Part shown: in pieces, positions 5,752 to 12,093 of the stretch
How positions within the stretch are numbered: position 1 is the stretch's first letter
Layout of the letters: every line of letters begins with the position of its first letter
NCBI GenBank assembly: GCA_023391905.1
Contig: JAEWAD010000147.1
Location: 1 to 12,093 of the forward strand
From: Pseudomonadota bacterium
Lineage (GTDB): Bacteria > Pseudomonadota > Alphaproteobacteria > Rhizobiales > Kaistiaceae
Direction: 5' to 3'
Length of the DNA: 12,093 nucleotides
Notes under the pieces: model-generated
Databases searched by the model: none
Told to the model about the DNA's origin: nothing
The model's input: only the letters and a program-made list of their open reading frames with translations
Made by a program: the position numbers and the translations under genes

Positions 5752-6723
5752 TCAGGCGAGCTGCCAGGATACCCGCTGGAACCCCGCCTTCGGCGCTACC
5801 GTCGCCAGCAGGTTCGGCAGGTCGCGAGAGTAGTCGACGGCGCCGGCCTCGACGCCGCCGAGCACGGCCAGCTCGATCTCGTCATAGGACCGGCCGGCGG
5901 CGATCCAGTTGACCAGCGCCACCTGCAACGGACCGAGGCTCGGATTGAAGGCGGCGTTTTCCAGCGCCGCGCCGGTGACGATGCCGCCATCGGCGGCGAC
6001 AAGGGCCACGGCCGACGGCGCGCGGCCATAGGGCACATAGGCCCGCTTGCCGGCCGCGACGAGCGGATCCTGGATGGCGTGCGGCACGCCGGTGTCCCAC
6101 GACACCACGGCCAGGTCCTGCCGGCTCGCCCCCGATGCCAGCGGCGTCACGCCCGCCTCGCCGAGATCGGCCGGCGAGAACGCCCAGGGCAGCAGGTCGC
6201 GCAGCACGACGCGGTGCCCCTTGAGGGTGAGGATGTCGAGGTCGAGTCCGTTCTGGAACTCGGCCAGGAACTGGCGGCAATGGCCGCAGGGCGGCGCCGC
6301 CTCGAGCGCGATGGTCGCGATCGAGGTGCCGCGCGAAAACGCCCGCGCCGACAGGAACTGCTCGCCATGAATCGCCTCGCCGAGATTGGCGCCGGGAAAC
6401 TCGACATTGCCGCCGAGGACGAGATCGCCGGTCTCGCGCTCCAGCGCCACGGCGCCGATGAAGAAATCCGAGATCGGCGGCCGCGCGAGCTTGCGGGCAT
6501 AGGGCACCAGCAGCAGCATCAGTTCGCGGATATCGGCGAGGCCGTGGCGCTCGACCAGTTCGGCGGCGGCGGCGGCCGGGACGACGAGACCGTCGCGCGG
6601 GTTGCGGCGACCGGCAAGAATCGCCGCCACCTCGACGGCGACCGTGGGTTCGATCGCCTCGATCAAGGCGTCGCAACGAAGGCCGATCGCCGTGTCCGGC
6701 CGGAACCGGTCGATTGAATTCAC
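5752..6723 (-). CDS. cdd: Cytidine deaminase, two-domain E. coli type
   Basis: This is a zinc-dependent hydrolytic deaminase converting (deoxy)cytidine to (deoxy)uridine in pyrimidine salvage; it is cytosolic. At 323 aa it matches the long homodimeric class (E. coli Cdd, about 294 aa) rather than the 130-aa tetrameric class. The catalytic half has IHGEQ with Zn ligand H119 and proton shuttle E121. PPCGHCRQF supplies Zn ligands C146 and C149. SDFFIGAVALE (85-95) and NVEFPGANLGEA (106-117) are substrate-site elements. The C-terminal half (about 185-323) is the degenerate second deaminase domain without zinc ligands. The GTG start at 6723 is preferred because AGGAG lies 6 nt upstream; an upstream in-frame ATG at 6804 would add 27 residues with no homology-like character. 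It converges on mtnD and is divergent from the LacI-family gene. No nucleoside transporter or phosphorylase is adjacent. Confidence 0.93.
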   Translation of the reverse strand: MNSIDRFRPDTAIGLRCDALIEAIEPTVAVEVAAILAGRRNPRDGLVVPAAAAAELVERHGLADIRELMLLLVPYARKLARPPISDFFIGAVALERETGDLVLGGNVEFPGANLGEAIHGEQFLSARAFSRGTSIATIALEAAPPCGHCRQFLAEFQNGLDLDILTLKGHRVVLRDLLPWAFSPADLGEAGVTPLASGASRQDLAVVSWDTGVPHAIQDPLVAAGKRAYVPYGRAPSAVALVAADGGIVTGAALENAAFNPSLGPLQVALVNWIAAGRSYDEIELAVLGGVEAGAVDYSRDLPNLLATVAPKAGFQRVSWQLA

Positions 6724-6729
6724 GCTATG

Positions 6730-6734
6730 CTCCT
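6730..6734 (-). promoter_or_regulatory. Shine-Dalgarno fixing the GTG start of cdd
   Basis: On the - strand AGGAG stands 6 nt before the GTG at 6723. It decides the start against the longer in-frame ATG at 6804. Confidence 0.75.
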
Positions 6735-6933
6735 GTAGTGCCCCCGATAACCCCGCCAGTTTCGCGAGGCCGTGGCCCCGAGGCAAGCGCCGCAAGTCCC
6801 GCATGGTGAATCGCAGCGCTGGAGCCCGGGCTATCCGCCCCGGTTGCTTTGAGGGTCCGAACTAATTCATCCTGCGGGACGGACGTCGCATCGGGCCCTC
6901 CTGCCGTCGCGACGCCTGCGGGGATGGGCTGAC

Positions 6934-7971
6934 ATGACCGAGAAGCAGGATCCTCACGCGAGGAAGAATGCGACGCTGAAGGACGTGGCGGATGCCTGCG
7001 GCCTGTCGATCGCGACCGTCTCGCGCTATCTCAATCACTCGATCAAGCTGCCCAGCGCCACGACCGACCGAATCGACGCGGCGATCGCCGCGCTCCGCTA
7101 CCAGCCCAATCCGCACGCCCGCAGCCTGAGCCTCGGCCGCTCCGAGACGATCGGCCTCGTCGTGCCCGACATCGCCAATCCCTATTTCGCCCACCTCGCC
7201 GCGGCGGTCGAGCAGGCGGCGGCCGAGTTCGGGCTCGGCCTCGTGCTTTGCCCGACGCTGAGCCGCACCGACCGCGAGCTGGACTATCTCGGACGACTGT
7301 CGCGCCGGCATGTCGACGGCCTGCTGTTCGTCACCAACAATGGCGACGATCCGGTGCTCGCCGAGGCGCTGCAGGGAGCGACCACCGTCGTCCTGGTCGA
7401 CGACGAGATCGACGGCGCGACCGCCCCGACGATCATGGCCGACAGCGAACAGGGCGGCTATCTGGCGACCCGGCACCTGCTCGACGCCGGCCATCGCCGC
7501 CTCGCCTATGTCGGCGGCCCGGCGGCGCTCTCCAGCAGCAAGAGCCGCAGCGCCGGCTTCCACCGCGCCATCGCCGCCTCCAGCGATGACATCCAGGTTC
7601 TGGCGGAGCTGGCGGGCGACTATTCCTCGGCGCATGGCCGTCTCGCGGCCGAGCACGTGCTGGGCCTCGACCCGAGGCCGACCGCCGTCTTCGCGGCGAG
7701 CGACGAGATCGTGCTCGGCATGCTCGCCGTCTTCAAACAGCGCGGCGTCAAGGTCGGCGCCGACATCTCCGTCGTCGCCTTCGACGACGTCGGCCCGCTG
7801 GAACTGTTCGACCCGCCGCTCACCGCCATCCGCCAGCCCGTGGCGGCGATGGGCCGGCGGGCCGTCGAACGCGTGCTCGGACTGATCAAGGGAAATCCCC
7901 CCGAACCGGCGACAGAGATCCTGCCGGTCGAGCTGATCGTCCGCGAATCCGTCAAGCCGCCCCGCTCATGA
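6934..7971 (+). CDS. LacI-family transcriptional regulator
   Basis: This is a DNA-binding repressor of the LacI/GalR family with a sugar-binding-protein-like effector domain, 345 aa, the usual length. The helix-turn-helix spans about 14-35 (TLKDVADACGLSIATVSRYL), and the hinge helix follows RYQPNPHARSLSLGRS (55-70). The effector domain opens with ETIGLVVPDIANPYFAHLA (71-89) and includes the usual RHLLDAGHRRLAYVGG and FAASDEIVLGMLAVF segments. VVAFDDVGPLELFDPPLTAI is the late dimer/effector element. The start at 6934 has only a weak GGGATGG ribosome site. It is divergent from cdd and 37 bp upstream of the PF07090-type gene, so it probably forms a two-gene unit with the latter. The effector and operator are unknown. 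Two CCTGCGGG copies (6871-6878 and 6915-6922) lie just upstream, but I could not show a symmetric LacI operator. Confidence 0.94.
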   Translation: MTEKQDPHARKNATLKDVADACGLSIATVSRYLNHSIKLPSATTDRIDAAIAALRYQPNPHARSLSLGRSETIGLVVPDIANPYFAHLAAAVEQAAAEFGLGLVLCPTLSRTDRELDYLGRLSRRHVDGLLFVTNNGDDPVLAEALQGATTVVLVDDEIDGATAPTIMADSEQGGYLATRHLLDAGHRRLAYVGGPAALSSSKSRSAGFHRAIAASSDDIQVLAELAGDYSSAHGRLAAEHVLGLDPRPTAVFAASDEIVLGMLAVFKQRGVKVGADISVVAFDDVGPLELFDPPLTAIRQPVAAMGRRAVERVLGLIKGNPPEPATEILPVELIVRESVKPPRS

Positions 7972-8008
7972 GGGCGGCGACACCAAAGGAAGAGGCAAGG
8001 AAACAGGA

Positions 8009-8785
8009 ATGACCAGGAAGAAGGTTCTGCTCGTCGGCGAGAGCTGGATGTCGAGCGCCACGCACTACAAGGGCTTCGACCAGTTCGGCAGCGTCACCTT
8101 CCATCTCGGCGCCGAGCCGCTGGTGAAGGCGCTCGCCGGCAGCGAATTCGAGCTGACCTACATGCAGGCGCACCAGGCGCCGACCGAGCTGCCGCTGACG
8201 CTGGAGGGGCTCGACGCCTACGACGCCATCATCCTCTCCGACATCGGCTCCAACTCGATCCTGCTGCATCCCGACGTCTGGCTGCACGGCAAGCCGATGC
8301 CGAATCGCGTCAAGCTGCTGCGCGAATGGACGAAGAAGGGCGGCGGCCTCGTCATGATCGGCGGCTACCTGACCTTCCAGGGCATCGACGGACGCGGCCG
8401 CTGGGCCCGCACCGCCGTCGAGGAAGCGCTGCCGGTCGATTGCCTGCCGCATGACGACCGCATCGAGGTGCCGGAAGGGTTCCGCGCCGAGATCACCGGC
8501 GACCGCGCGCATCCGATCCTCGCCGGCCTCGACGGCGAATGGCCGCTGCTGCTCGGCGCCAACGAGGTCCGCCTCAAGGACCGGGCCGACGTCGAGCTGC
8601 TGGCGCGGCTGCCGGAGTCGGAGGGCGGCCACCCGCTGCTCGTCACCGGCAGCTACGGCGAGGGCCGCAGCGTCGCCTGGACCTCCGACATCGGCCCGCA
8701 CTGGCTGCCGAACAGCTTCGTCGAATGGCCCGGCTACGCGCGGCTCTGGAAGAACGTGCTCGCCTGGGTGACCAAGGCGAGCTGA
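8009..8785 (+). CDS. GATase1-like (PF07090-type) protein of unknown function, probable non-canonical amidotransferase fold
   Basis: This is a 258-aa cytosolic protein resembling the class-I glutamine amidotransferase-like family seen beside sugar operons (Salmonella STM3548 type). KKVLLVGESWMSS (4-16) forms the first strand and YDAIILSDIGSNSILL (71-86) the second. LREWTKKGGGLVMIGGYLTF (104-123) is the position of the nucleophile elbow. GSYGEGRSVAWTSDIGPHWL (214-233) and the terminal WKNVLAWV complete the fold. The elbow reads I-G-G-Y, without cysteine; the only cysteine in the protein is C145, so ordinary glutaminase chemistry is doubtful. The ribosome site AAGGAAA lies upstream of ATG 8009. 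It follows the LacI-family gene by 37 bp and its stop is 4 bp from the convergent GntR gene. Neighbourhood suggests a role in sugar or sugar-acid catabolism, reaction unknown. Confidence 0.82.
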   Translation: MTRKKVLLVGESWMSSATHYKGFDQFGSVTFHLGAEPLVKALAGSEFELTYMQAHQAPTELPLTLEGLDAYDAIILSDIGSNSILLHPDVWLHGKPMPNRVKLLREWTKKGGGLVMIGGYLTFQGIDGRGRWARTAVEEALPVDCLPHDDRIEVPEGFRAEITGDRAHPILAGLDGEWPLLLGANEVRLKDRADVELLARLPESEGGHPLLVTGSYGEGRSVAWTSDIGPHWLPNSFVEWPGYARLWKNVLAWVTKAS

Positions 8786-8789
8786 CCGC

Positions 8790-9527
8790 TCAGAAGATCC
8801 CGAGCGTGCGCTGCAGCGCGTTGGAGAAATGCGTCTGCAGCGCCGCTTCGGCCGCGTCGGCGTCGCGCGCCCGGCAGGCCCCGAGCAGCACCATGTGCTC
8901 GCGCAGCGTGCGCATGACGATCGAGGTCGTCAGCGTGCGGTCGAGCCGGATCAGCCGCAGATAATTGTGGACGCGGCGATGCGTCGAGACGATCAGCGGA
9001 TTGCCGAGCGCGCTGATGATCTCGAAATGCAGCGAGGCGTCGATCGCCACGATCTCGGAGGCGATCTCGGCCGTGAAGCCATCCGTCTCGAGCGCCGCCA
9101 TGCCGCGCTCGTGACGGGCGATCATGGCGTCGAGCTGCTCGTCCGACGCGAATTCGGCATAGGCCCGCACCGCCGGCCGCTCGAGGATGCTGCGCAGCTG
9201 ATAGGTGTTCCGCGCCAGTTCGAAATCCGCCTTCAGGAAGCGGATGCCGGAGCGCGGGTGGATGGTCAGCAGCCCCTCGGTCTGCAGCACCCGCAGCGCG
9301 TCGCGCAAAGGCGCCACCGGCACGCCGATCAGCTTGACCAGATCGTTCTGCGACACGAAGGCGCCGGCCGGCAGCTCGCGGCCGAACAGCCGATCGAGAA
9401 TGCGCTCATAGGCGACCTCGCTCAGCGAGACCGGCGCGCCCTCGGCCTCACGCTCGCCCACGTCGCCCGCTGCCGCCGCGTCTTGCGGTAAAATCGGATC
9501 TGATCTATCAGATCGTCTACGTGACAT
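8790..9527 (-). CDS. GntR-family (FadR/FCD subfamily) transcriptional regulator
   Basis: This is a 245-aa regulator with an N-terminal winged helix-turn-helix (about 35-98: SEVAYERILDRLFGRELPAG, then SQNDLVKLIGVPVAPLRDAL, LQTEGLLTIHPRSGIRF). A C-terminal all-helical FCD effector domain (about 105-235) follows. All four putative FCD metal ligands are visible: D163 and H167 (IDASLHFE), H211 (REHMVLLGA) and H233 (QTHFSNAL). Such regulators commonly sense sugar acids or carboxylates. The ATG at 9527 is preferred, with GAGAG upstream. An ATG at 9620 would run through the start of the divergent enzyme gene, and a downstream GTG near codon 23 is also possible because the first 30 residues are not conserved in character. 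It is divergent from the enolase-superfamily gene across 37 bp, so it probably controls that operon and itself. Confidence 0.9.
   Translation of the reverse strand: MSRRRSDRSDPILPQDAAAAGDVGEREAEGAPVSLSEVAYERILDRLFGRELPAGAFVSQNDLVKLIGVPVAPLRDALRVLQTEGLLTIHPRSGIRFLKADFELARNTYQLRSILERPAVRAYAEFASDEQLDAMIARHERGMAALETDGFTAEIASEIVAIDASLHFEIISALGNPLIVSTHRRVHNYLRLIRLDRTLTTSIVMRTLREHMVLLGACRARDADAAEAALQTHFSNALQRTLGIF
9497..9514. promoter_or_regulatory. Perfect palindrome over the first codons of the GntR-family gene
   Basis: GATCTGAT and ATCAGATC are exact inverted copies around a 2-nt centre, 18 bp in all. It lies 14-31 bp inside the predicted start of the GntR-family gene and about 50 bp upstream of the enzyme gene. 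The size and symmetry fit a GntR-dimer operator for autoregulation and control of the divergent operon. Alternatively it is a side effect of the repeated Ser-Asp-Arg codons there. Confidence 0.5.
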
Positions 9528-9564
9528 ATCAACTCTCACTTTTGATCGATTAGGCGAGCATAGC

Positions 9565-10701
9565 ATGCGCATCGTGGATTTCCGAATTGTCCGATTCCAG
9601 TTCGCCCGCGACCGGGTCATCGGCGACAGTCAGGTCCGCATCGCGCATGCCCATATGGCGACGCTTGAGCTGATCGCCGACAACGGCATGGTCGGTCTCG
9701 GCTTCGTGCCGTCGCTGTTCAATTCGCTGCCGTCGCAGGCCGAGATCGAGCGCCTGTTCCGCGCCGAGATCTGGCCGGGTCTCGAGGGCCAGTCGCCGGC
9801 GGCGCTCGCCCACAAGCTGACCCGCCCGCGCGGCGGCAACATCCGCGGCAACTCGCTGCCGTTCGGCGAGGGCCTCGACCAGGCGCTGTGGGATCTCGCC
9901 GCGAAGCAGCTCGACATGCCGCTCTGGAAGCTGCTCGGCGGCACCAAGACGCGCGTCAAGGCCTATGCCAGCGGCCTCGACTACCACCTTTCCGACGATG
10001 ATTTCTGCGCGCTGTTCGAGCACGCCGCGTCGATCGGCTACAAGGCCTTCAAGATCAAGGTCGGCCATCCCGACATCGAGCGCGACCTGCACCGCCTCGA
10101 GCTTCTGGTGAAGACGGTCGGCAAGCCCGAGGCGATCATGATCGACGCCAACGAGGGCTGGTCGCCGCAGCAGACCGTGCGCAACATGAACAAGATCAAG
10201 GATGCCGGCTTCGACATCCTGTGGATCGAGGATCCCTGCCTGCGCTACGATTTCGAAGGCCTGAAGATGATCCGCCAGGGCTGCCCGTTCACCCTGGTCA
10301 ATTCCGGCGAATATTTCGACGCGCATGGCAAGCGCCAGCTGATCGAGGCGCGCGGCACCGACATGATCAACGTGCATGGCTGGGTGTCGCAGGTGATGCG
10401 CATCGGCTGGCTGGCGGCCGAGCACGGCATCCCGGTCAGCCTCGGCAACTCGTTCCTGGAGATCGGCGTCAACATGGCGATCGCCCTCCCCGAGGTCGAA
10501 TGGCTGGAATACTCGTTCCAGAACTTCGACCACCTGATCGAGAAGCCGTTCGAGATCCGCGACGGCTGGATCTACGCGCATGACCGCCCCGGCCACGGCC
10601 TGGTTCTGTCGGAGACGGCGCGCCGCGATTGGGCCGTGCCCGAGGTGCTGGCGAACGAGGACCTGCCGCCGGCGCCGCTGAACACGCGGCTGCCGCACTG
10701 A
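9565..10701 (+). CDS. Mandelate racemase / muconate lactonizing enzyme family protein (enolase superfamily)
   Basis: This is a 378-aa Mg-dependent enolase-superfamily enzyme that would abstract a proton alpha to a carboxylate, typically dehydrating or epimerising a sugar acid. The capping domain covers about 1-125. The barrel carries FKIKVG (162-167) with the KxK lysines K163 and K165, and the metal ligands D194 (IMIDANEGW), E222 (WIEDP) and E249 (NSGEYFD). At the barrel positions that usually hold the Asp-His dyad it reads INVHGWVSQ (H271) and VSLGNSFLE (N295), so the second acid/base is not the standard one. Substrate cannot be assigned; it is not an obvious galactarate, talarate or fuconate dehydratase from sequence alone. 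ATG 9565 has a weak AGGCGAG site. It is divergent from the GntR-family gene and is followed after 80 bp by a sugar-binding protein, suggesting an uptake-plus-degradation operon. Confidence 0.92.
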   Translation: MRIVDFRIVRFQFARDRVIGDSQVRIAHAHMATLELIADNGMVGLGFVPSLFNSLPSQAEIERLFRAEIWPGLEGQSPAALAHKLTRPRGGNIRGNSLPFGEGLDQALWDLAAKQLDMPLWKLLGGTKTRVKAYASGLDYHLSDDDFCALFEHAASIGYKAFKIKVGHPDIERDLHRLELLVKTVGKPEAIMIDANEGWSPQQTVRNMNKIKDAGFDILWIEDPCLRYDFEGLKMIRQGCPFTLVNSGEYFDAHGKRQLIEARGTDMINVHGWVSQVMRIGWLAAEHGIPVSLGNSFLEIGVNMAIALPEVEWLEYSFQNFDHLIEKPFEIRDGWIYAHDRPGHGLVLSETARRDWAVPEVLANEDLPPAPLNTRLPH

Positions 10702-10723
10702 GCGGTCGCCGGCCCCGGAAGAC

Positions 10724-10749
10724 CCGCCGCGCGCCCCAGGCCGCGGCGG
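10724..10749 (+). promoter_or_regulatory. Intercistronic GC hairpin between enzyme and binding-protein genes
   Basis: CCGCCGCG (10724-10731) and CGCGGCGG (10742-10749) form a perfect 8-bp stem with a 10-nt loop. No T-run follows. The stem lies 15 nt before the ribosome site of the binding-protein gene. It is best read as an mRNA processing or stability element that uncouples binding-protein expression from the enzyme. Confidence 0.5.
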
Positions 10750-10781
10750 CTGGACATGATCTGCGAGGGAGGAAACCAACC

Positions 10782-12062
10782 ATGAAGACGATGAACAGGG
10801 TTCTGCGTTCCGGCACGATTCTGGCCGGCGCCATCACCGCGACGCTCGGCGCCGTGTCGATCGCCGCGGCCGAGGACGTCACGCTGACGGTCTGGGACTG
10901 GAAGTCGGGCGACCCGACCACCACCGCCTATTACGACAAGGTGAAGGCCGATTTCGAGGCCGCCCATCCGGGCACGACGGTCAAGTACGTCATGCAGCCG
11001 CATGACCAGTACTACACGCTGCTCGGCACGGCGATCGCCGCCAGCAAGGGTCCGGACGTGGTGCTGGTGCATGGCGGCTCGCAGGCCAAGGAGCGCATCG
11101 CGGCGCTGACCAACCTCTCCGACAAGGTCGCCGACATCAAGGCGCGCGTCGCCGGCTGGGACGAGTTCGCCGGCCCCGACGGCAGCCCCTATGCCGTGCC
11201 GATCTCGATCCAGGGCCTCGCCGTCTACTACAACAAGGAACTCTACAAGAAGGCCGGCCTTGATCCCGAGAAGACGCCGAAGACCTGGGCCGAGCTCAAG
11301 GAAGTCTGCGAGAAGCTGAAGGCAGCCGAGATCACCTGCTTCGCGCTCGGCAACAAGGAAGGCTACGGCGCCGACTTCTTCTATTCCTCCGCCGCCGCCA
11401 ACGCGCTGACGCCGGAGCAGCAGGCTGCCTGGACTGCCGGCGACCTGAAGTGGTCGAGCCCGGAGATCAAGGCGATCGTCCAGGCCTGGGTCGATACCCA
11501 GAAGGACGGCTGGTATGCCGAGGGCGCCAACTCGACCGCCAAGTTCATGGACGAGTACCAGAGCTTCGAGCGCTCCGAGAACGCCAACACGATCGGCCTG
11601 CTCTCCGACGTGGCGCACTGGAAGGAATTCGACGAGTTCCTCGAGCCGCAGAATGTCGGCGTCTTCGTCATGCCGCCGGTGACGGCGAGCGTGAACGAGA
11701 CGCTCAAGATGCCGCTCGCCGGTGGCATCGGCTACGGCGTGACCAAGTTCTCGCCGAACCAGGACCTCGCCATCGCGCTCGCCAAGAGCTTCGCCGAGAC
11801 CCCGAACATGCAGGTGTTCTTCGAGGCGGCCGGCGCGGTTCCGTCCGATACCGCCGTCGACACCTCCAAGGTCGAGAGCCCCTCGGCCAAGGTCGTGCTC
11901 GGCTCGCTCTCGAACGGCGCGGGGCTGCTGCACAACAACACCTCGACCGCCGAGACCGAGGAATGGCATCGCCAGAGCCAGATGCTGTTCACCGGCGAGA
12001 CCACCGTCGACAAGGCCGTCGCCCGCCTCGACGAGGTCCAGGCCCAGGCCAAGAAGAAGTAA
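10782..12062 (+). CDS. Family-1 extracellular sugar-binding protein of an ABC importer
   Basis: This is a 426-aa periplasmic solute-binding protein of the MalE/UgpB-like family 1, feeding a carbohydrate (CUT1-type) ABC importer. The ATG at 10782 is set by GAGGGAGG 9 nt upstream and by the signal peptide (residues 1-30, cleavage after AAA, before EDVTLTVWDW). TLTVWDWKSGDP (34-45), ADFEAAHPGTTVKYV (56-70) and KGPDVVLVHGG (89-99) are the typical first-lobe elements. SPYAVPISIQGLAVYYNKELYKKAGL is the conserved hinge and ligand region. TLKMPLAGGIGYGVTKFSPN followed by AIALAKSFAETPNMQVFFEAAGAVPSD is the second family block. A complete stop TAA is seen. The two permeases and ATPase are expected beyond the right edge. 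The enolase-superfamily enzyme upstream suggests an acidic sugar or an oligosaccharide containing one; the ligand is not readable. Confidence 0.92.
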   Translation: MKTMNRVLRSGTILAGAITATLGAVSIAAAEDVTLTVWDWKSGDPTTTAYYDKVKADFEAAHPGTTVKYVMQPHDQYYTLLGTAIAASKGPDVVLVHGGSQAKERIAALTNLSDKVADIKARVAGWDEFAGPDGSPYAVPISIQGLAVYYNKELYKKAGLDPEKTPKTWAELKEVCEKLKAAEITCFALGNKEGYGADFFYSSAAANALTPEQQAAWTAGDLKWSSPEIKAIVQAWVDTQKDGWYAEGANSTAKFMDEYQSFERSENANTIGLLSDVAHWKEFDEFLEPQNVGVFVMPPVTASVNETLKMPLAGGIGYGVTKFSPNQDLAIALAKSFAETPNMQVFFEAAGAVPSDTAVDTSKVESPSAKVVLGSLSNGAGLLHNNTSTAETEEWHRQSQMLFTGETTVDKAVARLDEVQAQAKKK

Positions 12063-12093
12063 GGCGCAAGCTTCCCGCCCGGCGCCGCTTACC

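Noticed and set aside
5416..6717. Open frame on the + strand through mtnD, the terminator and cdd
   Set aside because: It runs through a strong intrinsic terminator and is antisense to cdd; the composition is that of a shadow frame.
6724..6933. Defined promoter or LacI operator between cdd and the LacI-family gene
   Set aside because: Only weak TTGCTT-like and CTAATT-like stretches and a CCTGCGGG direct repeat are seen, with spacing that does not fit a standard promoter or a symmetric operator.
10572..11969. Long - strand open frame opposite the family-1 binding protein
   Set aside because: It has the same shadow character, overlaps a secure gene throughout, and has no recognisable domain or plausible start context.
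12063..12093. Terminator after the last binding-protein gene
   Set aside because: GGCGC and GCGCC arms are present but the window ends before any T-run could be seen.

Overview
The window is high-GC DNA (about two thirds G+C by eye) with short gene spacing. Type-1 and family-1 ABC sugar-binding proteins sit beside LacI and GntR/FadR regulators and a methionine-salvage cluster. This fits a free-living alphaproteobacterium of the Rhizobiales (Hyphomicrobiales) type; the assignment is by gene style, not by a marker gene. There is no rRNA, tRNA, CRISPR array, insertion sequence or phage gene.

Left part (1-5735): the methylthioribose / methionine salvage region. The 3' part of an RbsC-type ABC permease enters from the left on the + strand. 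It is followed by a stand-alone family-8 glycosyltransferase with a TTG start. On the - strand lies a two-gene unit, a type-1 periplasmic binding protein followed by mtnK (methylthioribose kinase), separated by a perfect 11-bp-stem hairpin. Divergent from it, across a 229-bp intergenic region, is mtnB-mtnD (methylthioribulose-1-phosphate dehydratase and acireductone dioxygenase). These two genes overlap by 4 bp and end at a strong intrinsic terminator. Together they cover uptake, phosphorylation, dehydration and dioxygenation of the methylthioribose skeleton. mtnA (isomerase) and mtnC (enolase-phosphatase) are not in the window. The binding protein has no ATPase or permease in its own transcription unit, so the left-edge permease system is the obvious partner (inference).

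Middle (5752-8785): a two-domain, E. coli-type cytidine deaminase on the - strand, corrected to a GTG start by a clear Shine-Dalgarno. Divergent from it is a LacI-family regulator followed by a GATase1-like (PF07090-type) protein whose expected nucleophilic cysteine is absent.

Right part (8790-12093): a GntR/FadR-family regulator (- strand), divergent from an enolase-superfamily enzyme and a family-1 extracellular sugar-binding protein (both +). This looks like the start of a carbohydrate or sugar-acid uptake and dehydration operon whose membrane components would lie beyond the right edge. The enolase-superfamily enzyme keeps the KxK lysines and the metal ligands but lacks the usual Asp-His dyad. 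A perfect palindrome lies over the first codons of the GntR gene, and a perfect GC-rich hairpin sits between the enzyme and binding-protein genes.

I see no self-evidently new defence or mobile system. The parts most worth following are the split putative methylthioribose transporter, the two enzymes with non-canonical active sites, and the unexplained hairpins and palindromes. No intergenic gap exceeds about 230 bp.
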